Of a stretch of 64,000 bases of DNA, positions 17,945 to 25,355 are shown in pieces. Origin of the DNA: Mordavella massiliensis (GTDB lineage Bacteria; Bacillota; Clostridia; Lachnospirales; Lachnospiraceae); contig NZ_JACJKS010000010.1 in NCBI RefSeq assembly GCF_016901695.1, positions 1 to 64,000 of the forward strand, written 5' to 3'. A program made the translations under genes and the position numbers. The notes beneath the pieces are model-generated. The model was not told the origin of the DNA and did no database searches. It was given only the letters and a program-made list of their open reading frames with translations. Every line of letters begins with the position of its first letter. Positions within the stretch are counted from its first letter, which is position 1.

Positions 17945-19852
17945 CTATACGGAGATGATCTCCCCGATGCCTTCCGTGCCATACCCGCCGGCCTCCCGCA
18001 CTCTGTCAAGAAACGGTTCTGACTGAAGAGCATGGATAAAGGCCTGAACAAAGGGCAGTTCCAGGTTTTTCTTCTCAATGGCGAAATCATATTCCTCTTC
18101 CCCCACCTCGATAAAATCCAGATCCATCGCCTTTGCCGCCGCATAGATTCCCATGGCGGCATCCACACCGCCCTCTTTCACAAGGGCCGCGGCCGCCATA
18201 TGGGTCGCCGCTTCCAGCTCGTACCCGTCGATCTGCTCCGGGCGGATGCCCGCCTGTTTCAAAAGGTGATCCAGAAGCACCCGGGTGCCCGCCCCGCGCT
18301 GCCGGTTGGCGTACCGGCATCCCGGCAGGTCCTCAATACCGCGGATCCCTTTTGGATTCCCCTTTTTCACCATCAATCCCTGGATCCGGGTCACGCCTTT
18401 CATGAGAGCCATCTCCCGGTCCGGGAAGATCCGGCGCAGATAGGCAATGTTGTAAACGCCGGTCTCCTCGTCCAGGAGGTGGGTAGGCGCGATGTGGGCC
18501 TCGCCCCGCTTCAGCGCCATGAGCCCCGCCATACTTCCCACATGGGTGCTGGACAAATGAACGCCAGGGAAAAGATCCGGCAGAAGATCCGCCAGGAAAT
18601 CCATGATCATGTCGTGGCTCCCTATAGAGACGATGGTATGCCGGATCTCCTCCCGGGACCGCCACAGTTCAACCGGCACCTTTTCTCCCGCTTCGTACCC
18701 CTCCAGATTCTGGCCGATCACGCACACGCCGTCCGCCCTGACCAGGCTGGTGGCTGCCGCCGCGCCTCTTGCGAGGGGGGAGGCGATCAGCCTGCCGTCC
18801 ACCTCACCTACTTTTACCCGCACATATTCCCTGTGCTTCAGCGAGGAGACAAGGCGCCTGGATACCACCGCCTCCTCCACCGGATGCTCTTCCGGCGCCG
18901 CGCCGGTAAAGAGCTCCATGACAGGCTTCACAAACGTCTCAAAATCAATATACGCCGACACCGGGTAACCCGGAAGGCCGATCACCGGCTTGTTGTCCAC
19001 GACCGCCAGGATCACCGGTTTCCCCGGCTTGATGGCAACGCCGTGGATGAGGACCGTCCCCAGCTTTCGCAGGACATGGACCGTGTAATCCTCTGTGCCG
19101 GCGCTGGAACCGGCGTTGACGATCACCACGTCATTGTCTGCCACCGCCCGCCTCACTGCCGCCAGGATCTTCTCATAGTCGTCCTCTATGATCGGGCTTA
19201 CATCCGGCACCCCGCCATACTGCTGCACAAGCGCGGCGAACATGCCGGAATTGGAGTCAATGATCTGTCCCTCCCCCGGCTCCTGCCCCGGCGGGATCAT
19301 CTCCGTCCCTGTCGGTATGATCCCCACCCTTGGCCGGGCGGTCACCTGCACATGGCAGATCCCTCCTCCCAGCAGAACGCCGATGTCTGCCGGGCGGATC
19401 CTGTGATGGCCCGGAAGGAGCATCTCTCCCGCCACAATGTCTTCCCCGATCGGGCGGATGTGGCTCCAGGGGGAGACGGCGGCCATGATCTGAACGGTGT
19501 CCCCGTCCACTTCCAGGAGGTCCTCCGCCATGATCACCGCGTCATAGGGATCCCGGACCGGGTCTCCGGTATCCACCACCTTAAAATCTTCCCCCCGCTT
19601 CAGCGTGAGGGGATGCTCCTCGCTGGCGCCGGCCGTGCGCGAGGCTGTCACCGCGATCCCGTCCATCGCAGACGCATTGAAAAACGGCGAACACAAGGAG
19701 GCGTATACAGCCTCCGCCGTGATCCGCCCCAGGCTGTCCCGCACAGGGATCTCCTCTTTCCTGGCCTTTACACACGCTCTGACCGCCTTTCCATATACTT
19801 CCTTCGCCTCATCAACCGGCGTTGTGTGCAGATATAAATTTCTCTTTTCCAT
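17945..19852 (-). CDS. moeA: MoeA-type molybdotransferase fused to a PBP-like domain
   Basis: Protein of 635 residues. The first 400 are MoeA: FFNASAMDGIAV, VDTGDPVRDPYDAVIMAEDL, the NAGSSAGTEDYTVHVL core and GLPGYPVSAYIDF. Residues from about 405 form a periplasmic-binding-protein-like domain (SIGSHDMIMDFLADLLPD, RGAGTRVLLDHLLKQAGI, DAAMGIYAAAKAMDLDFI) without a signal peptide, so it stays in the cytoplasm. MoeA inserts molybdate or tungstate into adenylated pterin; the added domain could bind the oxyanion or the cofactor. It lies 18 bp from moeB and 18 bp from a second moeA. This architecture is known in anaerobes and archaea. Confidence 0.9.
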   Translation of the reverse strand: MEKRNLYLHTTPVDEAKEVYGKAVRACVKARKEEIPVRDSLGRITAEAVYASLCSPFFNASAMDGIAVTASRTAGASEEHPLTLKRGEDFKVVDTGDPVRDPYDAVIMAEDLLEVDGDTVQIMAAVSPWSHIRPIGEDIVAGEMLLPGHHRIRPADIGVLLGGGICHVQVTARPRVGIIPTGTEMIPPGQEPGEGQIIDSNSGMFAALVQQYGGVPDVSPIIEDDYEKILAAVRRAVADNDVVIVNAGSSAGTEDYTVHVLRKLGTVLIHGVAIKPGKPVILAVVDNKPVIGLPGYPVSAYIDFETFVKPVMELFTGAAPEEHPVEEAVVSRRLVSSLKHREYVRVKVGEVDGRLIASPLARGAAAATSLVRADGVCVIGQNLEGYEAGEKVPVELWRSREEIRHTIVSIGSHDMIMDFLADLLPDLFPGVHLSSTHVGSMAGLMALKRGEAHIAPTHLLDEETGVYNIAYLRRIFPDREMALMKGVTRIQGLMVKKGNPKGIRGIEDLPGCRYANRQRGAGTRVLLDHLLKQAGIRPEQIDGYELEAATHMAAAALVKEGGVDAAMGIYAAAKAMDLDFIEVGEEEYDFAIEKKNLELPFVQAFIHALQSEPFLDRVREAGGYGTEGIGEIISV

Positions 19853-19869
19853 ACCCTTGCTCCAACCTC

Positions 19870-21102
19870 CTAAAGAAGGAAGACGTCCACTGTCTCTCCC
19901 TTTTTCAGTCCTTCTTTATTTTCAGGGATCATGATGTAGCCGTCCGCCTCTGTCAGGGTGCTGATCAGCCCTGATCTGCCAAACACAGGCACGGCCTTCC
20001 TCGTCCCGTCCCCGTCCGCCACAAGCCGGACCATCTGGCAGACAGCCCTTCCCGGCGCCGCGGGGATATTGACAGTCAGGGACGCCGGAACCGGCCAGGA
20101 TGGCCTCTGGCCGCTTCTGTCCTCCCACAGCCATCCGATCAGGAGCTGGAACACGATCATAGCGGCGGCCGGATGTCCCGGAAGTCCCAGGAGGATCGTC
20201 TCTGTCGCCCCATCGTACCCCAGGATCGTCGGTTTGCCCGGCTTCAGCGCAAGCCCCTGGGTCAGGAGTTCCCCGCCCGCAAGCTCGCTGATCACAGATG
20301 CCGTCTCATCCTTTCGGCCCTTGGAACTGCCGCCGGACACCGCCACGATATCGCTCTCCTCCATGGCTTCCTGAACAGTCCTCCTCAGCAGTTCCCTCTC
20401 ATCCCGGAGCACATAGGAGCCACGGATCTCAAGCCCCGCCTTCCTGGCGGCTGCCTGCAGACAATGCGTATTGATATCCCGCACCTTTCCCGGGCTCATC
20501 TCCCCGTCGGAGGGAATCAGTTCATCTCCCGTAGAGATGATGGTGATCCCCCACGGCTTTACTGTCTCCACCGTCTGTCTCCCCAGCGCGGACAGAAGAC
20601 CGATCTCCTGGGGCCGCAGGGCCGTCCCCTTCAAAAGGGCAGGCTCGCCCTTTCGCAGATCGTCACCCCGGCGGACAATGTTCCCCCCGGACGGGACTGA
20701 CGTGTACACTGCCGCCTCGGTATCGGAAAAGAGTTCGCAGTACTCCACCATGACAACGGCGTCCGCCCCCAAAGGGAGCATGCCGCCGGTCGGGATATAC
20801 ATGCATTCCCCCGGCCCGATGCCGTGCGCTGGAGCGCCGCCCATCTCCACTTCCCCGGTGATCTCAAGAAATGTGGGAAGACTTTCCGACGCGCCTGAAG
20901 TATCCGCGCTTCGGACTGCATATCCGTCCACGGTTGACCGGTCAAATCCCGGCACATCCTCCGCCGCATACACATCTTCCGCCAGCACCTTCCCGAGGGC
21001 TTCCCCGACAGGGATCCTCAGGGTCTTCACTTCCTGCCCCTGCAGGGCCTGTTTCAGTTTTTCCCTGGCCTGGGCCACGGTATCTACCTGCAGAAGTTTC
21101 AT
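19870..21102 (-). CDS. moeA: Molybdotransferase MoeA (stand-alone copy)
   Basis: MoeA of 410 residues without extra domains: DVPGFDRSTVDGYAV, DAVVMVEYCEL, GKVRDINTHCL, the SGGSSKGRKDET core and GLPGHPAAAMIVF. The start at 21102 overlaps the stop of the ABC ATPase gene as ATGA, which indicates coupling; an in-frame start 29 codons upstream would lie inside the ATPase gene. With the fused MoeA next door, the cluster has two insertases. They may be specialised, for example one for tungstate, or may act as a pair; the sequence does not decide this. Confidence 0.92.
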   Translation of the reverse strand: MKLLQVDTVAQAREKLKQALQGQEVKTLRIPVGEALGKVLAEDVYAAEDVPGFDRSTVDGYAVRSADTSGASESLPTFLEITGEVEMGGAPAHGIGPGECMYIPTGGMLPLGADAVVMVEYCELFSDTEAAVYTSVPSGGNIVRRGDDLRKGEPALLKGTALRPQEIGLLSALGRQTVETVKPWGITIISTGDELIPSDGEMSPGKVRDINTHCLQAAARKAGLEIRGSYVLRDERELLRRTVQEAMEESDIVAVSGGSSKGRKDETASVISELAGGELLTQGLALKPGKPTILGYDGATETILLGLPGHPAAAMIVFQLLIGWLWEDRSGQRPSWPVPASLTVNIPAAPGRAVCQMVRLVADGDGTRKAVPVFGRSGLISTLTEADGYIMIPENKEGLKKGETVDVFLL

Positions 21103-21704
21103 AGTTCCACCACGCTTCCTTTTTCCATATGATGAATGACCTCGCAGAGCTGACGCACCGCTTCCAGCTGATGGCTCACGATGATCCATGTAATGGGATC
21201 CTCCTCCTGGATCTTCCGGATCATTTCCATGAATAGAGCCTCGCTCTCCGGATCCAGGTTGGAAAATGTCTCGTCGATCATGACCAGTTTCGGGTGAAAG
21301 ATCACAGCCCGCAGGAAGGAGAGCTTCTGCCTCTCCCCGCTGGAGAGGGACCTGGCATACTGCTTCTTCTGGGCGAGAAGCCCCGCCTTCTCAAGAAGCG
21401 CATCCACCTTTTCCTCCTCCGGCCGCATATGCCTCACCTGCAGGGGATAGACAAGGTTCTTATATACGGATGTATCCATCAGATAGGGCCGCTGGGACAG
21501 CATGGTGATCTCGCGGGGGCTGATCCCTTCATAATCGATCGTCCCCCTGTCAGGTGTGTAGATGCCTGCCAGCGTCTTCAAAAGGACAGTCTTCCCGCAT
21601 CCGTTTGGCCCGATGATCCCGTGGATCCGTCCGGACTCTATCACAAGATGATCGATCTGAAGACGGAAAGTTCCGATCTTCTTTTCCAGATCAGTAATTT
21701 TCAT
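21099..21704 (-). CDS. tupC: Tungstate ABC transporter ATPase
   Basis: Short ATPase of 201 residues: Walker A GPNGCGKT (32-39), signature LSSGE (120-124), Walker B LVMIDE (140-145), and a switch His in IIVSHQ. It lacks the C-terminal TOBE/Mop oxyanion-sensing domain of ModC, as is usual for TupC. It overlaps the permease gene by 14 bp and moeA by 4 bp. It powers tungstate uptake with the adjacent permease and binding protein. Confidence 0.9.
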   Translation of the reverse strand: MKITDLEKKIGTFRLQIDHLVIESGRIHGIIGPNGCGKTVLLKTLAGIYTPDRGTIDYEGISPREITMLSQRPYLMDTSVYKNLVYPLQVRHMRPEEEKVDALLEKAGLLAQKKQYARSLSSGERQKLSFLRAVIFHPKLVMIDETFSNLDPESEALFMEMIRKIQEEDPITWIIVSHQLEAVRQLCEVIHHMEKGSVVEL

Positions 21705-22374
21705 GTTCCATTTCCTCCCTCTGCAGCATGTCGCAGATCCACTGAAGGACGAAGGCCATCAGAAGAAGCAGGATGCCCAGCGCCACACCCTCTGTAAAGA
21801 TCCCCTGGCTTTTCAGGAGGGAGATCGTTGTCGTCATGGTCCGGGTCCGTCCCCTGATATTGCCTCCCACAAGCATGACAGCACCCACCTCGCTGATGGA
21901 GCGCCCAAACCCGGTCACCATACAGAAATAGATCTCTTTTCTCAGCTCCCGGATGATCAGTCTTGTCGTCTGCCACCTGGTCGCTCCCATGGTCACGGCA
22001 AACTCGCGGATGGAGGGCGCGGATCTTCTGAGGTACGAGTAGATCATGCCGCAGATGATAGGGGTGATGATCATCGTCTGCGCGATGACCATCCCCTGTA
22101 TCGTAAACAACAGCGACAGAGGACCAAGCGGTCCTCTTCGCATCAGCAAAAGATATACGATCAACCCGACCACCACAGGCGGTGAGCCCATGAGTGTACG
22201 GTTGAGCCGGATCACGATCTTCTTTCCCGGAAACCGGAACCGTTCCAGCATAAGACCGAAGGTGATCCCCAGTACGGAAGCGATCCCGGTGGAGCAGACT
22301 GCCATCGTAAACGTCACTCTCACTGCGCTCAGTATATCCGGGTCCGAAACAACGCTTTTCAGCCACTCCAGCAT
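21691..22374 (-). CDS. tupB: Tungstate ABC transporter permease
   Basis: Membrane permease of 227 residues with about five or six helices. It carries LMGSPPVVVGLIVYLLL and the cytoplasmic motif EFAVTMGATRWQTTRLIIRELRKEI that contacts the ATPase, a pattern characteristic of TupB. It begins 20 bp after tupA. A single permease gene is expected, acting as a homodimer. Confidence 0.92.
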   Translation of the reverse strand: MLEWLKSVVSDPDILSAVRVTFTMAVCSTGIASVLGITFGLMLERFRFPGKKIVIRLNRTLMGSPPVVVGLIVYLLLMRRGPLGPLSLLFTIQGMVIAQTMIITPIICGMIYSYLRRSAPSIREFAVTMGATRWQTTRLIIRELRKEIYFCMVTGFGRSISEVGAVMLVGGNIRGRTRTMTTTISLLKSQGIFTEGVALGILLLLMAFVLQWICDMLQREEMEHENY

Positions 22375-22393
22375 TCTTCACTTCCTCCCTGTT

Positions 22394-23296
22394 CTATGCG
22401 TCTGTCCCTGCGTTCGGTGTGAACAGGGCCTGTCCATACTCCTCAACCCCGTATTCGCCGATCAGTTTCTGCACTTCATCCGAGCAGATCCACTCGATAA
22501 AGTCATTTGCGCCCTCATTGTTGACCTCCGGATATTTCTCCGGGTTGACAGCGATCACGCCGTACTGGTTCAGCAGGCTGTCATTGCCCTCACAGACGAT
22601 ATCCAGCTGATAGTCAAGGGTTGCATCCTGGCTCTGCTTCAGCCATGTGCCGCGGTCTGTCAGGCAGTATGCCTGCTGCTCGTCCGCCATGGTGATGGTC
22701 GCTCCCATGCCCTGTCCGGATTCCACATAGTTGGGGTCTGTCGCCGGGTCAAGCCCCAGCTCTTCCCAGATCCCTTTCTCTTTCTTGTCTGTGCCGGAGT
22801 CGTCGCCCCTGGAGACAAACGGCAGCTGATCGTTTATGATCTGCGTAAACACCGCGTTGATGTCATCTGTCTTCTCGATCGGCGAAGAAGGTCCTACCAC
22901 GATAAAATCATTGTACATAACCGGAAATCTCTCGACCCCGTATCCCTCTGCCACAAATTCCTCCTCGCTGGATTTGGCATGGACCAGGACAACGTCCACA
23001 TCCCCGCTCTCGCCCATGGCAAGCGCCTCGCCGGTTCCGACAGCCGTCCACTCCAGATCCCAGCCTGTATCCTCCTTGAACAGGGGCTGCAGATAATCCA
23101 GAAGCCCGGTGTCCTCCGTGCTGGTGGTGGTCGCCATCATAAGCGTACCTTTGTCTTCCGGCGCCGCCTCCTCTGTCTGCTCCTCAGCCGCAGCGTCCGT
23201 CTCTTCGCTTTCCGCCGGCTCCTCCGACTGTCCGCCGCAGGCTGTCAGACCGATACACATTACTGTCACAAGAAAAGCTGCTGTTAACTTCTTCAT
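22394..23296 (-). CDS. tupA: Tungstate-binding lipoprotein
   Basis: Lipoprotein of 300 residues; lipobox LTAC with Cys20, then an acidic linker to about residue 48. The mature domain starts MMATTTSTEDTGLLDYLQPLF: the TTTS stretch is the oxyanion-binding motif of TupA-type proteins, which prefer tungstate to molybdate. DVVLVHAKSSEEEFV and FVSRGDDSGTDKKEKGIW are also typical. The start has a strong AAAAGGAGGAG site, which can pair with an upstream RNA segment (see regulatory entries). First gene after a 290-bp structured leader, followed by tupB and tupC. Confidence 0.93.
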   Translation of the reverse strand: MKKLTAAFLVTVMCIGLTACGGQSEEPAESEETDAAAEEQTEEAAPEDKGTLMMATTTSTEDTGLLDYLQPLFKEDTGWDLEWTAVGTGEALAMGESGDVDVVLVHAKSSEEEFVAEGYGVERFPVMYNDFIVVGPSSPIEKTDDINAVFTQIINDQLPFVSRGDDSGTDKKEKGIWEELGLDPATDPNYVESGQGMGATITMADEQQAYCLTDRGTWLKQSQDATLDYQLDIVCEGNDSLLNQYGVIAVNPEKYPEVNNEGANDFIEWICSDEVQKLIGEYGVEEYGQALFTPNAGTDA

Positions 23297-23303
23297 AAAA
23301 ATC

Positions 23304-23377
23304 TCCTCCTTTTCAGTCAGCTGTCTCTAAAATTTGCGCCATTTTCTCAAAAGAAAAATGGCCTCTGAAAAAGAAGA
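23304..23377 (-). promoter_or_regulatory. Helix that can hide the tupA ribosome-binding site
   Basis: In the minus-strand transcript, UCUUCUUUUUCAG (23377-23365) can pair along its whole 13-nt length, with two G-U pairs, with CUGAAAAGGAGGA (23316-23304), which is the tupA Shine-Dalgarno sequence. A local hairpin, GCCATTTT/AAAATGGC, fills the loop. This looks like a translational off-switch downstream of the aptamer at 23406-23506. Confidence 0.55.
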
Positions 23378-23405
23378 CCACACAAAAGGAACCTGTTCTT
23401 TTTGC

Positions 23406-23506
23406 GGATATTCTTTTCAAACGCGGAAGGCATCTTCTTTTCAGGAGATACCCGTTGGCCTGCCCCCATGGTCTGTACCGGCTTTAGGCTGACAGGCTCG
23501 AATTCC
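23406..23506 (-). ncRNA. Candidate Moco/tungsten-cofactor riboswitch aptamer, tup leader
   Basis: The minus-strand leader folds as P1 GGAAUUC/GAAUAUCC (23506-23500 and 23413-23406, one bulge), P2 GCCUG/CAGGC, and a hairpin GGUAUCU/AGAUGCC. It shares with the leader at 30278-30420 the block GGCAGG-CC-AA(C/U)-GGGUA (23464-23449 here), the CGAG right after P1, and the GGUA.../...GCC hairpin. It lacks the long P3-like hairpin of the other leader. Location between moaA and tupA fits cofactor sensing. The class assignment rests on my recall of the Moco RNA motif and on the covariation between the two copies. Confidence 0.6.
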
Positions 23507-23586
23507 TGCAAACCATATGAAATTGTATATATTGCCATCAGACTGCCGCCGGATCCCCATCCCTCCTCTCCGTTGCTGTTTGACTC

Positions 23587-24564
23587 CTATCCACCGATCC
23601 TGAACATATCCTTATGTTCAAATTCCGATGAATCGCCCGCTTCAAAATGGTGGCAGGCCGGCTTGCGGTAGATCGCCTTCTCCACAGCCTGGAGAAGTTC
23701 CCTGTCAGATGCGCCGCCCCGCACAAGAGCTCTCACATCCTCTCCGTCTGCATACTGCAGGCACGGCTTCAGAAAACCTTCCGCCGTCAGGCGGATCCGG
23801 TTGCATCCGGAACAGAATTTGTGGGAGATGGCGCTGATAAAACCGATCTTTCCATCAAATCCGGCAAAGGCGACATACTGCGCCGGGCCGTTCCCGAAGT
23901 GACCGCTGCACGGACTCTCCGGCCCGAATGCCTCCCGCAGGCGCTCTAGCACATCTTCCTGGGAGCTGCCGCGGAAATCCCTGCCAAGCCCCACCGGCAT
24001 CATCTCGATGAACCGGACGTCGATCGGCCTGTCTTCTGCGATCCCTGCCAGGCGGATCCACTGATTCTCGTTTATCCCCCTGAGGGGGACGCAGTTGATC
24101 TTTACTTTCAGTCCCGGGCAGGCCGCGGCTGCCTCCAGCCCCTCCAGCGCGGCTGCCAGGCAGTCCCTCCTTGCCACAGACGCGTACATGGCGGGATCCA
24201 GGGTGTCCAGGCTGATGTTGACTGCATCCACGCCCGCCCGCACAAGGTCATGGACCTGCTCTTTTAAGAGGACGCCGTTTGTCGTGACCGTCACTTCCCT
24301 GATCCCGGGGACCGCTTTCACAGCGGCGGCAAGCCCCGCCAGGTTCTTTCTGACAAGGGGTTCCCCCCCTGTCAGTTTGATCCTGGTGATCCCGGCTGCT
24401 GCCGCCGCGCGCACGATCCTGACGATCTCGTCGTAAGTCAGGATATCCTGATGGGACACCTGCTCGATCCCTCCCTCAGGCATGCAGTATATGCAGCGCA
24501 GATTGCAGCGGTCCGTGACCGATACCCTCATGTAATTGATCTGTCTTCCGTACTGGTCTTTCAT
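23587..24564 (-). CDS. moaA: GTP 3',8-cyclase MoaA
   Basis: Radical SAM enzyme of 325 residues that makes the first intermediate of molybdopterin from GTP, together with MoaC. The N-terminal cluster motif is CNLRCIYC (Cys20, Cys24, Cys27), with GGEP for SAM at KLTGGEPLVR. The second [4Fe-4S] site is the C-terminal CSGCNRIRLTAEGFLKPC, and the chain ends in the conserved Gly-Gly (RIGG). MoaC is not encoded in the window. The gene precedes the tup leader, so the biosynthetic and transport sections may be transcribed together but tuned separately. Confidence 0.96.
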   Translation of the reverse strand: MKDQYGRQINYMRVSVTDRCNLRCIYCMPEGGIEQVSHQDILTYDEIVRIVRAAAAAGITRIKLTGGEPLVRKNLAGLAAAVKAVPGIREVTVTTNGVLLKEQVHDLVRAGVDAVNISLDTLDPAMYASVARRDCLAAALEGLEAAAACPGLKVKINCVPLRGINENQWIRLAGIAEDRPIDVRFIEMMPVGLGRDFRGSSQEDVLERLREAFGPESPCSGHFGNGPAQYVAFAGFDGKIGFISAISHKFCSGCNRIRLTAEGFLKPCLQYADGEDVRALVRGGASDRELLQAVEKAIYRKPACHHFEAGDSSEFEHKDMFRIGG

Positions 24565-24608
24565 GCCGGTATCCCTCTTTCTGGTTTTCGCAAATCACTG
24601 CCTTTATT

Positions 24609-25355
24609 TTACACGATTCCGTAGGTGTGCGCCATGGTATCTGTCATCTTTTTCTTTCTGCACGCCGGACAGAGCTCCTCCGGCTCTCCCCCGGATCTTA
24701 CGGCGGCAAACTTAAGCTCCTCCCTGGTGCCTACAGGTGCGCCGCACTCGCGGCAGTGGACGATCTCAAAGGTCCGCCCCCACACTTCCCTCGTCTGCCC
24801 GTCATCCCTGTAGGAAATGGCGCCAGTCGGACAGATCGATGCGCAGCTTAAGCAGCCCACACAGTCTTTGGAGGGTTCATCATAGGGCGTGGAGATCTTC
24901 TTTGCCGTACCACGAAGCACGGTGGAGATGGCTCCCGTCCCCAGCTTTGCACAGGCCCCTGCGCAGAGGCCGCACATGATGCATTTCTCCCCGTCGATCT
25001 GTGCGAACCGGCTTCCGTCCGCCGCGCCGTAAGCCTTGCACAGCGCGTCGATCACGTCGCTTTCCGGGGCCCTCTCCTTCAGGAGCATGAGCACCACGGC
25101 CCGGTCTTCCCTGACGCGCTCGCTGTCGGTATAGACTTCACACGGCCGCTCCACCGGATACACGCAGGACACTACGATCTTACTCCTGCCCTTTTCCACG
25201 ACTTCCACCAGGCACACCCTGCAGCAGGCCTGTCCGGGGATCGCAGGATGATGGCACAGCGTCGGGATATAGAACCCGTTCCGTCTTGCCACATCCAGAA
25301 GGTACTCACCCTTTTCGCAGGTGCATTTTTTCCCGTTGATGGTAATCTCTATCAT
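24609..25355 (-). CDS. NuoG-like iron-sulfur protein of the NADH module
   Basis: Protein of 248 residues. Residues 1-75 are a [2Fe-2S] plant-type ferredoxin domain (Cys34, Cys45, Cys48, Cys64). Residues 122-175 hold two [4Fe-4S] motifs, CIMCGLCAGAC and CVGCLSCASICP. The C terminus has two CxxC pairs (CREC and CPAC) that look like a zinc ribbon. It is much shorter than true NuoG and has no molybdopterin domain, like the electron-wiring subunits of NAD-linked hydrogenases and formate dehydrogenases. It overlaps the NuoF-like gene by ATGA. Here its partner is inferred to be the aldehyde oxidoreductase, because no hydrogenase or formate dehydrogenase catalytic gene is present. Confidence 0.85.
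   Translation of the reverse strand: MIEITINGKKCTCEKGEYLLDVARRNGFYIPTLCHHPAIPGQACCRVCLVEVVEKGRSKIVVSCVYPVERPCEVYTDSERVREDRAVVLMLLKERAPESDVIDALCKAYGAADGSRFAQIDGEKCIMCGLCAGACAKLGTGAISTVLRGTAKKISTPYDEPSKDCVGCLSCASICPTGAISYRDDGQTREVWGRTFEIVHCRECGAPVGTREELKFAAVRSGGEPEELCPACRKKKMTDTMAHTYGIV

Noticed and set aside
23347-23538. A 63-codon frame within the tup leader
   Set aside because: No ribosome-binding site, and the region is better explained by conserved RNA helices.
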